Assembly: GCA_020440935.1 (NCBI GenBank)
Contig: JAGRNC010000037.1
Span: forward strand, 1 to 12,272
Reading direction: 5' to 3'
Origin: Leptospiraceae bacterium
GTDB taxonomy: Bacteria > Spirochaetota > Leptospiria > Leptospirales > Leptonemataceae
Length of the DNA stretch: 12,272 bases
Shown here in pieces: positions 1 through 7,071 of the stretch. Each line of letters opens with the position of its first letter. The first letter of the stretch is position 1. The translations under genes were made by a program, and so were the position numbers. The notes under the pieces were generated by a model. That model did not search any database and was not told the origin of the DNA. It saw nothing but the letters and a program-made list of their open reading frames with translations.

Positions 1-2227
1 AAAGCACAGCTTTTAGTCGATATTCCAGGTTATCGGAGCGTATGAGTTCAAAGAGCTTTCCTTCGCTGAATTCATGGGGCAACATCACAAGAATACAGTC
101 GTCGTCGCTGATTGTCTGCACGCGAAGATTAAACTCCTGCAGAAATGCTCCCCGAATTGCCAGTGCAAAGGGCCGATTCACCTGCCCGCCCCACAGAGTG
201 TGCAGCAACACCATTTTTCGATCGGATCGATTCATGGGATCTTCATAGTGCTCAATCAATAAATGGTGCCGGTGGGGAAGTTCGCTGCGAGTTCGCTCGG
301 TTTGTAGTACCAAAAATTCCTGAAGATACTTCGCGGCCGGCTGGCTGAGGTGGTATTTAGACTCCAGTTCCCGACAGAGCGATTCATCCTCTAACGATGG
401 CCCCTTCTCCTCCAGAAATAGAGCGAGCTTTTCAGAAACAAATGCGTCGCGATCCTGCGCATCGGCCCTCCAGAAAGGAGCCATGGCCGCGGCTCCGGCC
501 GGCGCCGGTCGAACCAGAACGTCGTTATGATTAATTTCCATAATTCGCCATGACTGGTTACCCAGAACAAAGGAATCGCCAATGGAACGCTCCCAGACAA
601 ACTCTTCGTCCAGTTCGCCAATCCTGGATTTCGTATCCAGATGTCGAAGTCCGTAATAGCCACGATCCGGAATTGTGCCTCCATTCATGTAGATCAGGAA
701 CGCTGAACTGGAGCTGGCGCTAATTTGATTCTTGATTGGATCAAAATGAATTCTGGGACGAAGCTCCCGAATGCGCGAAGCGGCAAACCGGCCGGAGAGC
801 ATATCCAGTACTGCGCGAAACTGCGTCTCGGAAAGTTCGTGGTAGCTATACGTACTTCGCAAGAAAGAAAGCAACTCATCGGGATTCCAGGATTCGGCGC
901 AAACCATGGATAGTATGATTTGTGCCAGTAAATCCAGGGCCCCTTTGATCGGACGGACTTCCTCCACTTCGCGGGCTTCGATAGAGCCAGCAAGGATGGC
1001 CGACTGAAGCAGATCACGACCATGCAGTGGAAGAAACAATCCTCGACTGACTTCACCTACGGAATGACCCGCCCGCCCCAGCCTTTGCAAGGTTGTCGAA
1101 AGAAATCCAGGGCTTTGAATCAAAACGACCTCGTCCAGATCGCCGATGTCGATGCCCAGTTCCAGCGAGGCGGTGGCCACCACTGCAGGTAAGCTGCCTT
1201 CTTTTAGGCTCCGTTCCACAACCGATCGAATTTCCCGGGAAAGGGCGCCATGATGACAATAAGCCAGAATCTGCTCTTCGCCTTCGTTCAAGAGCATACT
1301 GATCTTTTCTGCCATCCGCCGACTATTCGTAAATATGAGGGTGCTTCGATTTGCTTTGATCACTTCTTTGAGGCGTTTAACAACGGATCCGAACAACACG
1401 TCCTCCGGCCATTCGCTTCTGGCTGGAGGGGCTTCCTCTCCAAAGGCTGTTTGGCTTTCCGCTACCACCGGAAAATCAACCTCAATGGAATATTGTTTGT
1501 CCGCCGGAGACTCCACCAGCGCTACCGGTCGTTGCACGTATGTAATGTGCGTGCCACTTTTGCGCATTTCGTAGCCCCCGACAAAGGCAGCCACCCGCTC
1601 CAGCGGACGGACAGTGGCAGAAAGAGCGATACGCTGGAAATCCGGGCATAACAACTCCAGTCGCTCTACGGCACTCATCAAATGTACGCCGCGCTTGGTG
1701 GCGGCCACGGCATGAATCTCATCCAGGATAACTACACGAAGGCCATCAAAGATTCGCCGGCCGGATTGGGAGGTTAATAAGATGTTCAAGCTTTCTGGAG
1801 TGGTAATCAATATCTCGGGCGGGTTGCGCAACATGGAACGGCGCTCATCGTCCGGAGTATCGCCGCTTCGCACAGCTACGCGAATGGACGGCATGGAATG
1901 GCCAGCACTGTGCATGGCTTTGTTCAGCTCTTCCAGCGGAGCCAGGAGATTTCGTTGGATGTCGTTATTGAGCGCCTTGAGCGGCGAAATATAAAGAACC
2001 CGGAGTCCTCCGGTAGACAGGCGACCGGATATCATGGAATCCAGAGCGCTTAAAAAGGCCGTTAACGTTTTGCCACTTCCCGTGGGCGCGCAAATGAGTG
2101 CATGTTTGCCCGCAGCAATAATCGGCCAGCTTTGCTGCTGTATATCCGTGGGCTCGGCATATTTTCCTGTAAACCAGTCCGCCACCACCGGATGGAAGGA
2201 ATTGAGTATGTCGGAATCGATAGCCAT
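1..2227 (-). CDS. Lhr-family DEAD/DEAH-box helicase, N-terminal 742 residues (3' end outside window)
   Basis: Superfamily 2 ATP-dependent helicase of the Lhr type, expected to translocate on and unwind nucleic acid in the cytoplasm, probably in DNA repair. The minus-strand frame is open from the ATG at 2227-2225 to the left edge, with a stop codon ten codons upstream of that ATG. Visible motifs are APTGSGKT (Walker A, residues 47-54), TTPES (142-146), DEIH (Walker B, 169-172), SAT (203-205), IFTNSRR (298-304), ATASLELGIDIG (351-362) and QRLGRAGH (381-388). The DEIH box, the LELGIDIG stretch and a long region after the helicase core (winged-helix and Lhr-core type) favour Lhr over RecQ or ordinary DEAD-box RNA helicases. 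The C-terminus is cut by the window, so short and long Lhr forms cannot be told apart. No clear Shine-Dalgarno sequence precedes the ATG. The hydrolase gene lies 215 bp upstream on the same strand. Confidence 0.92.
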   Translation of the reverse strand, partial: MAIDSDILNSFHPVVADWFTGKYAEPTDIQQQSWPIIAAGKHALICAPTGSGKTLTAFLSALDSMISGRLSTGGLRVLYISPLKALNNDIQRNLLAPLEELNKAMHSAGHSMPSIRVAVRSGDTPDDERRSMLRNPPEILITTPESLNILLTSQSGRRIFDGLRVVILDEIHAVAATKRGVHLMSAVERLELLCPDFQRIALSATVRPLERVAAFVGGYEMRKSGTHITYVQRPVALVESPADKQYSIEVDFPVVAESQTAFGEEAPPARSEWPEDVLFGSVVKRLKEVIKANRSTLIFTNSRRMAEKISMLLNEGEEQILAYCHHGALSREIRSVVERSLKEGSLPAVVATASLELGIDIGDLDEVVLIQSPGFLSTTLQRLGRAGHSVGEVSRGLFLPLHGRDLLQSAILAGSIEAREVEEVRPIKGALDLLAQIILSMVCAESWNPDELLSFLRSTYSYHELSETQFRAVLDMLSGRFAASRIRELRPRIHFDPIKNQISASSSSAFLIYMNGGTIPDRGYYGLRHLDTKSRIGELDEEFVWERSIGDSFVLGNQSWRIMEINHNDVLVRPAPAGAAAMAPFWRADAQDRDAFVSEKLALFLEEKGPSLEDESLCRELESKYHLSQPAAKYLQEFLVLQTERTRSELPHRHHLLIEHYEDPMNRSDRKMVLLHTLWGGQVNRPFALAIRGAFLQEFNLRVQTISDDDCILVMLPHEFSEGKLFELIRSDNLEYRLKAVL

Positions 2228-2442
2228 ACCAGAGACTATACATTTGTATACGTGTTAAATCTGTCGAATCGTTTTTGGGCGCGTAAAGTGCCTGCTGAAG
2301 ATCTAGCACCAGAGTCGCGTAATGCCGCGGCCACAGATTCCGCCCCAAAAGCACGTAGCCTGCGGATCAGAAATTCGAGGTGGCGAATCGCAAACGATGG
2401 GCCCGGGCTCGCAACTGCCGTCGCAGGCGCCAGGCGACTGTC

Positions 2443-3246
2443 TCAGCCACTAACGAACTGATTCGCTGCCATCCATTGGATTACCCGATCGGCTACTTTC
2501 TGCCATTGCGGATCGAGCATCATATCGTGGGCCACTTCGGGAAAACTGGCCAATTCCGCGCCATAGCGACTGGCCGTCCTGGCACTTTCGGCCGGAGTGA
2601 ATATTGTATCTTTTTCGGCGCATAGAACCAGGGTCGGTGTCGCATAATCACGAATCTTTCCAGGCAAGGAAAAGGCCAGCATATCTAAAAATGCGATAAA
2701 GCTTTCATCCACTACACTGGCGGCAACTTCGCGTGCCACCTCGGCGTCCACATCACTAGAAAGAAAATGGTAGCGACATAGCTTCTCGGATGCTACCAGC
2801 GGATAGAGTCTAAGCCGCAGATTTACCAATAAGAATCGCAGGGGAAAACGCAATGCGATACGAAGAGTAGTTCTGAGCACGCCGGCCGGAGGGACTGAGG
2901 CCATCAAAACAACACCTGCTGGCCGGGATTGCCGCAAATAGTTCTGCACAATGAAGCCTCCCATCGAATGCCCCAGTACGATGGGGCTTTCTTCCATAGA
3001 GTCTACCGCGCTGGCAAGATCGGCCACATAGTCTTTAATGCGGACTCCTCGCTTTCGTAGCGGAGGCCCCGGTTCGTGGTTTCGCAAATCGAAGGTTGCA
3101 GCTGCAATCCCCTGGCTTTCCAGGTATTCCAGGAAATACTTCTGCCAGCACCAGGCCCCATGCCAGGCGCCGTGAACCAACAATAGTGGATGCTTGTTTC
3201 TTCGATTCGAAGGATTATTCCTGATTAGCGGTGCAGACTCGGCCAT
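2443..3246 (-). CDS. alpha/beta-fold hydrolase
   Basis: Cytoplasmic serine hydrolase of the alpha/beta fold, 267 residues, a normal length for the family. The catalytic triad is readable: Ser94 in the nucleophile elbow GHSMGG (92-97), Asp213 in LCAEKD, and His240 in VAHDMM. An oxyanion-hole HGAWHG motif lies at 25-30. The HGAWHGAWCW start and the basic Leu/Arg-rich stretch at about 123-147 (probably the cap over the active site) recall plant methylesterase or salicylate-esterase relatives and many bacterial esterases and lipases. The substrate cannot be read from sequence. The start is the only Met before residue 84 in frame, and no Shine-Dalgarno sequence is visible. A promoter-like TTGACA is placed so that transcription may begin at the ATG. 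It is followed on the same strand, after 215 bp, by the Lhr helicase, with no obvious functional link. Confidence 0.9.
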   Translation of the reverse strand: MAESAPLIRNNPSNRRNKHPLLLVHGAWHGAWCWQKYFLEYLESQGIAAATFDLRNHEPGPPLRKRGVRIKDYVADLASAVDSMEESPIVLGHSMGGFIVQNYLRQSRPAGVVLMASVPPAGVLRTTLRIALRFPLRFLLVNLRLRLYPLVASEKLCRYHFLSSDVDAEVAREVAASVVDESFIAFLDMLAFSLPGKIRDYATPTLVLCAEKDTIFTPAESARTASRYGAELASFPEVAHDMMLDPQWQKVADRVIQWMAANQFVSG

Positions 3247-3252
3247 TACTGG

Positions 3253-3280
3253 ATTTTGTTTTTCTCACATCGATTGTCAA
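3253..3280 (-). promoter_or_regulatory. putative sigma-70 promoter of the alpha/beta hydrolase
   Basis: On the minus strand, a perfect -35 hexamer TTGACA (3280-3275) is followed after 16 bp by CAAAAT (3258-3253), which matches TATAAT at 4 of 6 positions. A start about seven bases downstream would fall at 3247-3245, on the hydrolase ATG (3246-3244). The mRNA would then be leaderless or nearly so, in agreement with the absence of a Shine-Dalgarno sequence. The -35 is strong but the -10 is only fair. Confidence 0.45.
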
Positions 3281-3310
3281 GATAAGACCAAAAATCGCGC
3301 TCGGGGGCGA

Positions 3311-3450
3311 CTTAAAACGGGCGACGGGGTTTAAGAAGCCCGGGCGGATATGCTGCGCGCCGCGGAAATAAGTCGAACGCATTAAGACGTCCCGGCGCCT
3401 TAGCATCCAGGGTGCGGCTTAAAGCGAACGCAATAATGCGAAGGGGCTCC
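3311..3450 (+). repeat. degenerate tandem array A of a 51-bp repeat (about three units)
   Basis: Three diverged units begin near 3311, 3366 and 3418. Their core CGAACGC lies at 3374-3380 and 3425-3431, exactly 51 bp apart; a variant, CGACGGGG, starts at 3322, 52 bp before the second core. Each core is preceded by a TTAAA-like or A/T-rich stretch, and the first two units continue into a CCCGG-type element. Both core and spacing match array B downstream of the cyclase gene. The segment between the second and third units aligns without gaps to the same segment of array B for 33 bp (about 19 identities by eye). A possible fourth decayed unit lies near 3479. No coding potential is apparent. The first unit can form a weak hairpin (3327-3341) with one G-U pair. 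Confidence 0.7.
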
Positions 3451-3732
3451 TCACAAGCGCCGCGGCCCTTTTCCCAGAAAATGCAATCCACTTTAGAATG
3501 CCGCGTAATAGGGCCAAACCATACCGGGCCAGGGCCAGCCAGGCTGAAAATAGAATGGCTCATGGACGCACACCAGCTCGGCCAGGAACCGTAACCTTTC
3601 GGTCCGCACCGGGTGTATCTTTCGAATCCGGATAGGAAATGCAAAATGGATCGGCGCTAGTCCGGGACGACCGAATGTGAAAATGTCCTTTCCTGGCAGC
3701 GGGATTATGCTTTGCCACCCAGCTTAAATCTC
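3451..3732. other. noncoding spacer between repeat array A and the FIST-cyclase gene
   Basis: About 280 bp with no credible gene on either strand. Open frames here give Pro, Arg, Ser and Cys-rich translations without domain signatures. The segment contains a GGCCAG-rich patch near 3526-3542 and a possible decayed copy of the 51-bp repeat near 3479. A TATGCT (3706-3711) could serve as a -10 element for the cyclase gene, but its -35 region is poor, so no promoter is called. Confidence 0.6.
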
Positions 3733-3744
3733 AGCTAATTAGCT
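3733..3744. promoter_or_regulatory. 12-bp perfect palindrome before the cyclase start, possible operator
   Basis: AGCTAATTAGCT is its own reverse complement and ends one base before the ATG at 3746, where a ribosome binding site would be expected. Further AGCT half-elements occur at 3721 and 3755. The position would suit a repressor site or a control of translation initiation. A chance palindrome cannot be excluded. Confidence 0.35.
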
Positions 3745-3745
3745 C

Positions 3746-5743
3746 ATGATTCGTAGCTCCATGATCCTTGCCAGCAGCCCCGAGGATCTCGCAAACCAAC
3801 TGGAAGAGAAACAGGGTACAGCAACGGTTGCTCTGGCCTTCGCAGAGGATCGCATTCTGGGACCAGACTATCTGAATTCCTTTGCTGGAAAGGGAGTGGA
3901 AGTTTTTGGTAGCTGCGCGGCCGAACCAATTTTCCAGGACAGCACCCATTCCGGGGTTGCCGCAATGCTTCTGGATATACCCAGCGAAGCATTTGCCCTG
4001 CGGATCTTTGAACCCACCGATTCGAGCTTTGCTCTGGGCGAATCGATCGCTGCCTATGCCCGTTCCAGGTTTACGAATCCTGCCTTGATTATGCTTGTAG
4101 CCGCGGGCGATCTGGTAATCGCTCCAGAAGATTTACTCCATGGAATCCTTCAAATTCTTCCAATGGATGCAGTCTTTGGCGGAATTCCAAGCAGTATCGG
4201 AGTGCTGGATCGTCCTCCTTTCTTCGACGATAAGAAGTTTTACGAAGCCGGAGTGTATGCACTGATAATCGATCAGGATTGCATCGAAATCCAGGGGATG
4301 GCAGTGAGCGGATGGAAAGAACTGGGCACTCCAAAGCGAATCACCAGGTCAGAAGGAAGAAAAGTGCTAGAGATAGAAGGGATCCCTGCCACAGATTTTT
4401 ATAGCGCTTACTTTGATTTGAAGAGTCCGCGATCGGGAAATGTTCGCAATCACATCGATCCCGATCTGCTGGCTGCCGGAGAATATCCTTTGCTGCTTCG
4501 CCGCGATGACAACACCGAAGTAATGCGCGCGGCTATTCAAATGGATGCAGATGAAAAAGCCGTGTACTATGGGGGCGAAATTCCAGAAGGATCGCTGGTT
4601 CGTTTTTGTTCGCCCAATTCCCTGGAAACGATTGACCACAGCCTCGCAGAAATGAAGGCATTTCGCAACGATATACGAAAGAAGCCCGATGCTGTTTTGC
4701 TATTTAACTGCGCGCTACGCTCCCGGTCATTTGGCCCGTACATGAATCGAGAATTGGAAGCGATTTCAAAACTCTGGCAGGCACCGGTCGTCGGCTTCAG
4801 TAGCTGGGGCGAAATTGGTCGTACAGGATCGCATAATTGCGGCCTTCACAATACCGTAATCTCGGTGGTTACCCTGCGCGACAAGATGGCCGGAGAACTA
4901 CTGGCATCGACGCATGATGATTCGCGAGTAGATGGCGACTTCAGTCCGGGATCACTAGCAAACGAAGGTTCCGGCGAGACTTTCTCTCTAGAGCCCCTGG
5001 GCCGCGAACAAACTGTTGAAGAACTACGAGCTGAACTGGATCAGCTCCGCCGAGAGAAAAGGATACTGGGCCATTTTTTGCGACTGACTTCCAGCGATCT
5101 GCAGCGGGAACAGGAGAAGAGCGATGAACTTCTTTTGAATATCCTACCCGATTCCATTGCCCGGGACCTGAAATCGGGAACCGAGCTAATCTCAAGCGCC
5201 ATCGATACGGCCACCGTATTGTTTGCCGATCTCGTAGGCTTCACCGAGCTTTCTTCGCGTATGGATTCTGCATCGTTGGTTGGACTACTCAATGAACTGT
5301 TTAGCGCCTTTGATCAAAGCGCCCGCAAACTGGGAGTGGAGAAAATAAAAACGATCGGCGATGCGTATATGGCCGCCTCCGGTGTGCCCGAGCCTGCTTC
5401 GGATCATGCGGTCCGCTGCCTTCATTTCGCCGAATCACTCTTCCCATTAACCGAAAAAGTAAACAAAGAACAAGGAACGGCACTTCGGCTACGGGTGGGT
5501 ATGCATTCGGGTCCGCTGACAGCAGGAGTAATCGGAAAGCACAAGTTCACCTACGATCTCTGGGGAGACACAGTCAACGTCGCTCAGCGGATGGAAGCCC
5601 ACGGAAAGCCGGGATGCATCCAGGTAAGCGAAGAAACCTTCTTGCTACTGGGCAAACCTGATGGATGGAATCGGACTTTGCAGGATCTCAAAGGAAAAGG
5701 GCCCACTCCGGCTTACCTGTACGAACGGGCGAACATGTATTGA
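3746..5743 (+). CDS. FIST-domain adenylate cyclase (class III)
   Basis: Predicted soluble enzyme making cyclic AMP from ATP under control of an N-terminal FIST sensor domain (665 residues, no signal peptide or membrane helix seen). Residues from about 8 to 200 resemble FIST-N. About 215-380 resemble FIST-C, with FNCALRSR near 320 and the PVVGFSSWGEIG stretch about 30 residues later. A charged coiled coil (about 421-464) leads into the NILP linker (465-468) typical of class III cyclases. In the catalytic domain, Asp495 (FADLVGFT) and Asp539 (IGDAY) bind metal. Lys535 (EKIKTIGD) and Asp604 (YDLWGD) are the pair that selects ATP over GTP, and Asn611 and Arg615 (NVAQR) are the transition-state residues. 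All essential residues are present, so a homodimer should be active. FIST domains are thought to sense small ligands such as amino acids; the ligand here is unknown. Start uncertain: ATG 3746 or ATG 3761, neither with a good Shine-Dalgarno sequence. Confidence 0.9.
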   Translation: MIRSSMILASSPEDLANQLEEKQGTATVALAFAEDRILGPDYLNSFAGKGVEVFGSCAAEPIFQDSTHSGVAAMLLDIPSEAFALRIFEPTDSSFALGESIAAYARSRFTNPALIMLVAAGDLVIAPEDLLHGILQILPMDAVFGGIPSSIGVLDRPPFFDDKKFYEAGVYALIIDQDCIEIQGMAVSGWKELGTPKRITRSEGRKVLEIEGIPATDFYSAYFDLKSPRSGNVRNHIDPDLLAAGEYPLLLRRDDNTEVMRAAIQMDADEKAVYYGGEIPEGSLVRFCSPNSLETIDHSLAEMKAFRNDIRKKPDAVLLFNCALRSRSFGPYMNRELEAISKLWQAPVVGFSSWGEIGRTGSHNCGLHNTVISVVTLRDKMAGELLASTHDDSRVDGDFSPGSLANEGSGETFSLEPLGREQTVEELRAELDQLRREKRILGHFLRLTSSDLQREQEKSDELLLNILPDSIARDLKSGTELISSAIDTATVLFADLVGFTELSSRMDSASLVGLLNELFSAFDQSARKLGVEKIKTIGDAYMAASGVPEPASDHAVRCLHFAESLFPLTEKVNKEQGTALRLRVGMHSGPLTAGVIGKHKFTYDLWGDTVNVAQRMEAHGKPGCIQVSEETFLLLGKPDGWNRTLQDLKGKGPTPAYLYERANMY

Positions 5744-5760
5744 TGGCATTTGCCCGTTCG
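5722..5760 (+). other. hairpin spanning the cyclase stop codon
   Basis: CGAACGGGC (5722-5730) is perfectly complementary to GCCCGTTCG (5752-5760). The stem extends inward by a G-U and two A-U pairs to 12 bp, leaving a 15-nt loop (5734-5748) that contains the TGA stop codon at 5741-5743. No T-run follows, so it does not fit a standard intrinsic terminator. It could stabilise the mRNA 3' end or assist Rho-dependent ending. Confidence 0.5.
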
Positions 5761-5826
5761 GAGCGGACCTTTGGCAAACGCAGTTCTCTAGACTCTTTGT
5801 TTCGCGGATGGAGGCCCCCGTCACGG

Positions 5827-5991
5827 TTTTAAGCCGAACGCTTTACCAAGCCCGGCCCTCTTATATGTGCGCGCCCGTTTTAAACCGAACGCTTTACCAA
5901 GCCCGGCCGTCTTAAACCCCACTCCCCGCTTTAAACCGAACGCTTTACCAAGCCCGAACGCCTGAAAACGCAAGAAAGCCCGGCGCGCCGA
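5827..5991 (+). repeat. tandem array B of a 51-bp repeat (three near-identical units plus a partial one)
   Basis: A 31-bp segment beginning TTTTAA and ending in AAGCCCGGCC recurs at 5827, 5878 and 5929, exactly 51 bp apart. The first two copies differ at one base; the third differs slightly at its ends. The intervening 20-bp segments (5858-5877 and 5909-5928) differ but both end in CCCG. The core CGAACGC lies at 5835, 5886 and 5937, and again at 5955 in a rearranged fourth piece that ends in a CCCGG-type element near 5982. Because 51 is a multiple of three, the array stays open when translated, but this is not evidence of coding. It shares core, flanks and period with array A, and both read in the same direction around the cyclase gene. 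Confidence 0.85.
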
Positions 5992-5998
5992 CCGTCGA

Positions 5999-6026
5999 TT
6001 GCACAAGCTAAAATGCACTGGATAAT
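5999..6026 (+). promoter_or_regulatory. weak putative sigma-70 promoter for the 266-residue protein
   Basis: GATAAT (6021-6026) matches the -10 consensus at 5 of 6 positions and is preceded, 16 bp upstream, by TTGCAC (5999-6004), a poor -35 element keeping only TTG. Transcription would start near 6033, about 20 bases before the ATG at 6053. It would drive the exported-protein gene and possibly rpmG and ispE behind it. Confidence 0.3.
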
Positions 6027-6052
6027 TCTCAAAAAAGTCCGATAGTGAGTCT

Positions 6053-6853
6053 ATGCGGGGTAGCAAGCATACAGCTTTTGGGCTGGGATTAATGGTTCTA
6101 TATCTAGGAATTCCGGCAGCATTCATCCTTCCCAGTCTGGTCAGAGCCCGGGACACCGAGATTTCCCGGGACATGAATCTATACGAAACAGGCCCCTTTG
6201 TGGCCGAATCGGACCCGTCCAACATGCGCGATGATGGCGAGATAATACTTGCCGAAGCCCCCACAAACTTTAATCAGCCAGCCGTGGATGCCGGCAGTTC
6301 CGAACTAAACGGGTTTGCGGACACCCCCTGGATGACGGATTATTCCGCGGTGAAAAAGCGGTTTCAAGATCTGGCCACAGCCGCCAATACCCCGGAACGA
6401 ATCGAAATTGTGATGGCAGTGGAGGACCACTACATCCTGGTCCGCCGGAACGATGTCCTCTATAGATATAACTTTTACAAGAGCCCTATCACGGTGGCCC
6501 GATTAAACAACCATGAGCTTACCGAAGCGGACTACGATTCCATGGAAGGAAAGCTATACCACGTCCGGGTGATTTTGCCTTTCATTCAGTCCAAATGGAT
6601 CGGGGAACGTCTGGAGAAGGCCTACGGTCAGAAAACCCGGTCCACGGTGGATGAGAAAACCATGCGGGGCGCCGATATCTGGGAAAAGCCGGGTGGGTTC
6701 ATCTTCCAGTGGTTTGAGCCATACCACAAGGTCGCTTACAGTCGCACCATCGACTACATGAGCGCCGACATGGTTAAAAAGATCATGCAGGAAAACGAGA
6801 AATACTTCGACGCCGAAGAGCGAGAATTGCTCCGGAAGCTCATTGTGAATTGA
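6053..6853 (+). CDS. predicted exported or membrane-anchored protein of unknown function
   Basis: I do not recognise this 266-residue protein. It starts with a short basic stretch and a hydrophobic segment (about residues 8-31), which could be a cleaved signal peptide (possible site after SLVRA, near residue 33) or a membrane anchor. The rest is charged and soluble, with no lipobox cysteine, repeats or catalytic motif that I can name. It contains a negatively charged, low-complexity-like stretch at about 45-90 and a mixed alpha/beta-looking body from 95 to the end, rich in Tyr, Arg and Lys. The codon use resembles its neighbours. Only a weak GTGAG precedes the ATG. rpmG follows after 29 bp on the same strand, so the two may share a transcript. 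It may be a lineage-specific periplasmic protein; that is inference only. Confidence 0.75.
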   Translation: MRGSKHTAFGLGLMVLYLGIPAAFILPSLVRARDTEISRDMNLYETGPFVAESDPSNMRDDGEIILAEAPTNFNQPAVDAGSSELNGFADTPWMTDYSAVKKRFQDLATAANTPERIEIVMAVEDHYILVRRNDVLYRYNFYKSPITVARLNNHELTEADYDSMEGKLYHVRVILPFIQSKWIGERLEKAYGQKTRSTVDEKTMRGADIWEKPGGFIFQWFEPYHKVAYSRTIDYMSADMVKKIMQENEKYFDAEERELLRKLIVN

Positions 6854-6882
6854 CGCCATAGGCGGCCAGGAAAAATGGAATC

Positions 6883-7041
6883 ATGAGAGAAATTATCAAG
6901 CTGGAATCCACGGCGGGCACCGGTTTCTTCTATACTACAACCAAGAACAAGAAGCTTCACACCGAGAAATTGGAAGTGAACAAGTTCGATCCCAAAGTCC
7001 GCAAATACGTGAAATTCGTAGAGAAAAAGATCAGCAAATAA
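6883..7041 (+). CDS. rpmG: 50S ribosomal protein L33
   Basis: A 52-residue ribosomal protein of the large subunit. The translation starts MREIIKLESTAGTGFFYTTT and continues through KLEVNKFDPKVRKYVKF, which matches the L33 family closely. It is the zinc-independent form: the two CxxC pairs of zinc-binding L33 are absent and replaced by residues such as TAGTG, as in the E. coli protein. The start is fixed by family length; an AGGA lies about 12 bases upstream. It sits 29 bp after the exported-protein gene and 30 bp before ispE, suggesting one transcript. Confidence 0.95.
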   Translation: MREIIKLESTAGTGFFYTTTKNKKLHTEKLEVNKFDPKVRKYVKFVEKKISK

Positions 7042-7054
7042 TCCGCCGATTTTT

Positions 7055-7066
7055 CCGGGGCCCCGG
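7055..7066. other. 12-bp GC palindrome in the ispE ribosome-binding region
   Basis: CCGGGGCCCCGG is self-complementary without a loop and lies 5 bp before the ispE ATG, preceded by TTTT. It could limit ribosome access through dimer or alternative pairing, or be chance in a G+C-rich gap. Confidence 0.3.
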
Positions 7067-7071
7067 GCAAT

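Noticed and set aside
2228..2442. Promoter or terminator between the hydrolase and the helicase
   Set aside because: TATAGT and TCGACA hexamers on the minus strand are about 21 bp apart, too far for a sigma-70 promoter. A 5-bp stem at 2420-2438 is too weak and lacks a T-run.
3312..3644. 110-residue minus-strand open frame
   Set aside because: It lies across the repeat array, has an odd composition (many Pro, Arg, Cys, Trp) and no domain signature or ribosome site.
5722..5760. Rho-independent terminator after the cyclase gene
   Set aside because: The stem is good but the loop is long, it contains the stop codon, and no T-run follows.
5827..5991. Small CRISPR array
   Set aside because: Repeat 31 bp with 20-bp gaps, a decaying last unit, related gap sequences, a degenerate relative at 3311-3450 and no cas genes. 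It fits a tandem repeat better.
5827..5991. Integron attC sites
   Set aside because: No GTTRRRY/RYYYAAC core pairs or imperfect inverted-repeat structure typical of attC, and no integrase in the window.
5821..6264. Minus-strand open frame with 17-residue repeats (GLGKAFGLKR type)
   Set aside because: The repeat is simply the 51-bp array read in a frame that stays open because 51 is divisible by three. The other half overlaps the start of the exported-protein gene in antisense and looks noncoding.
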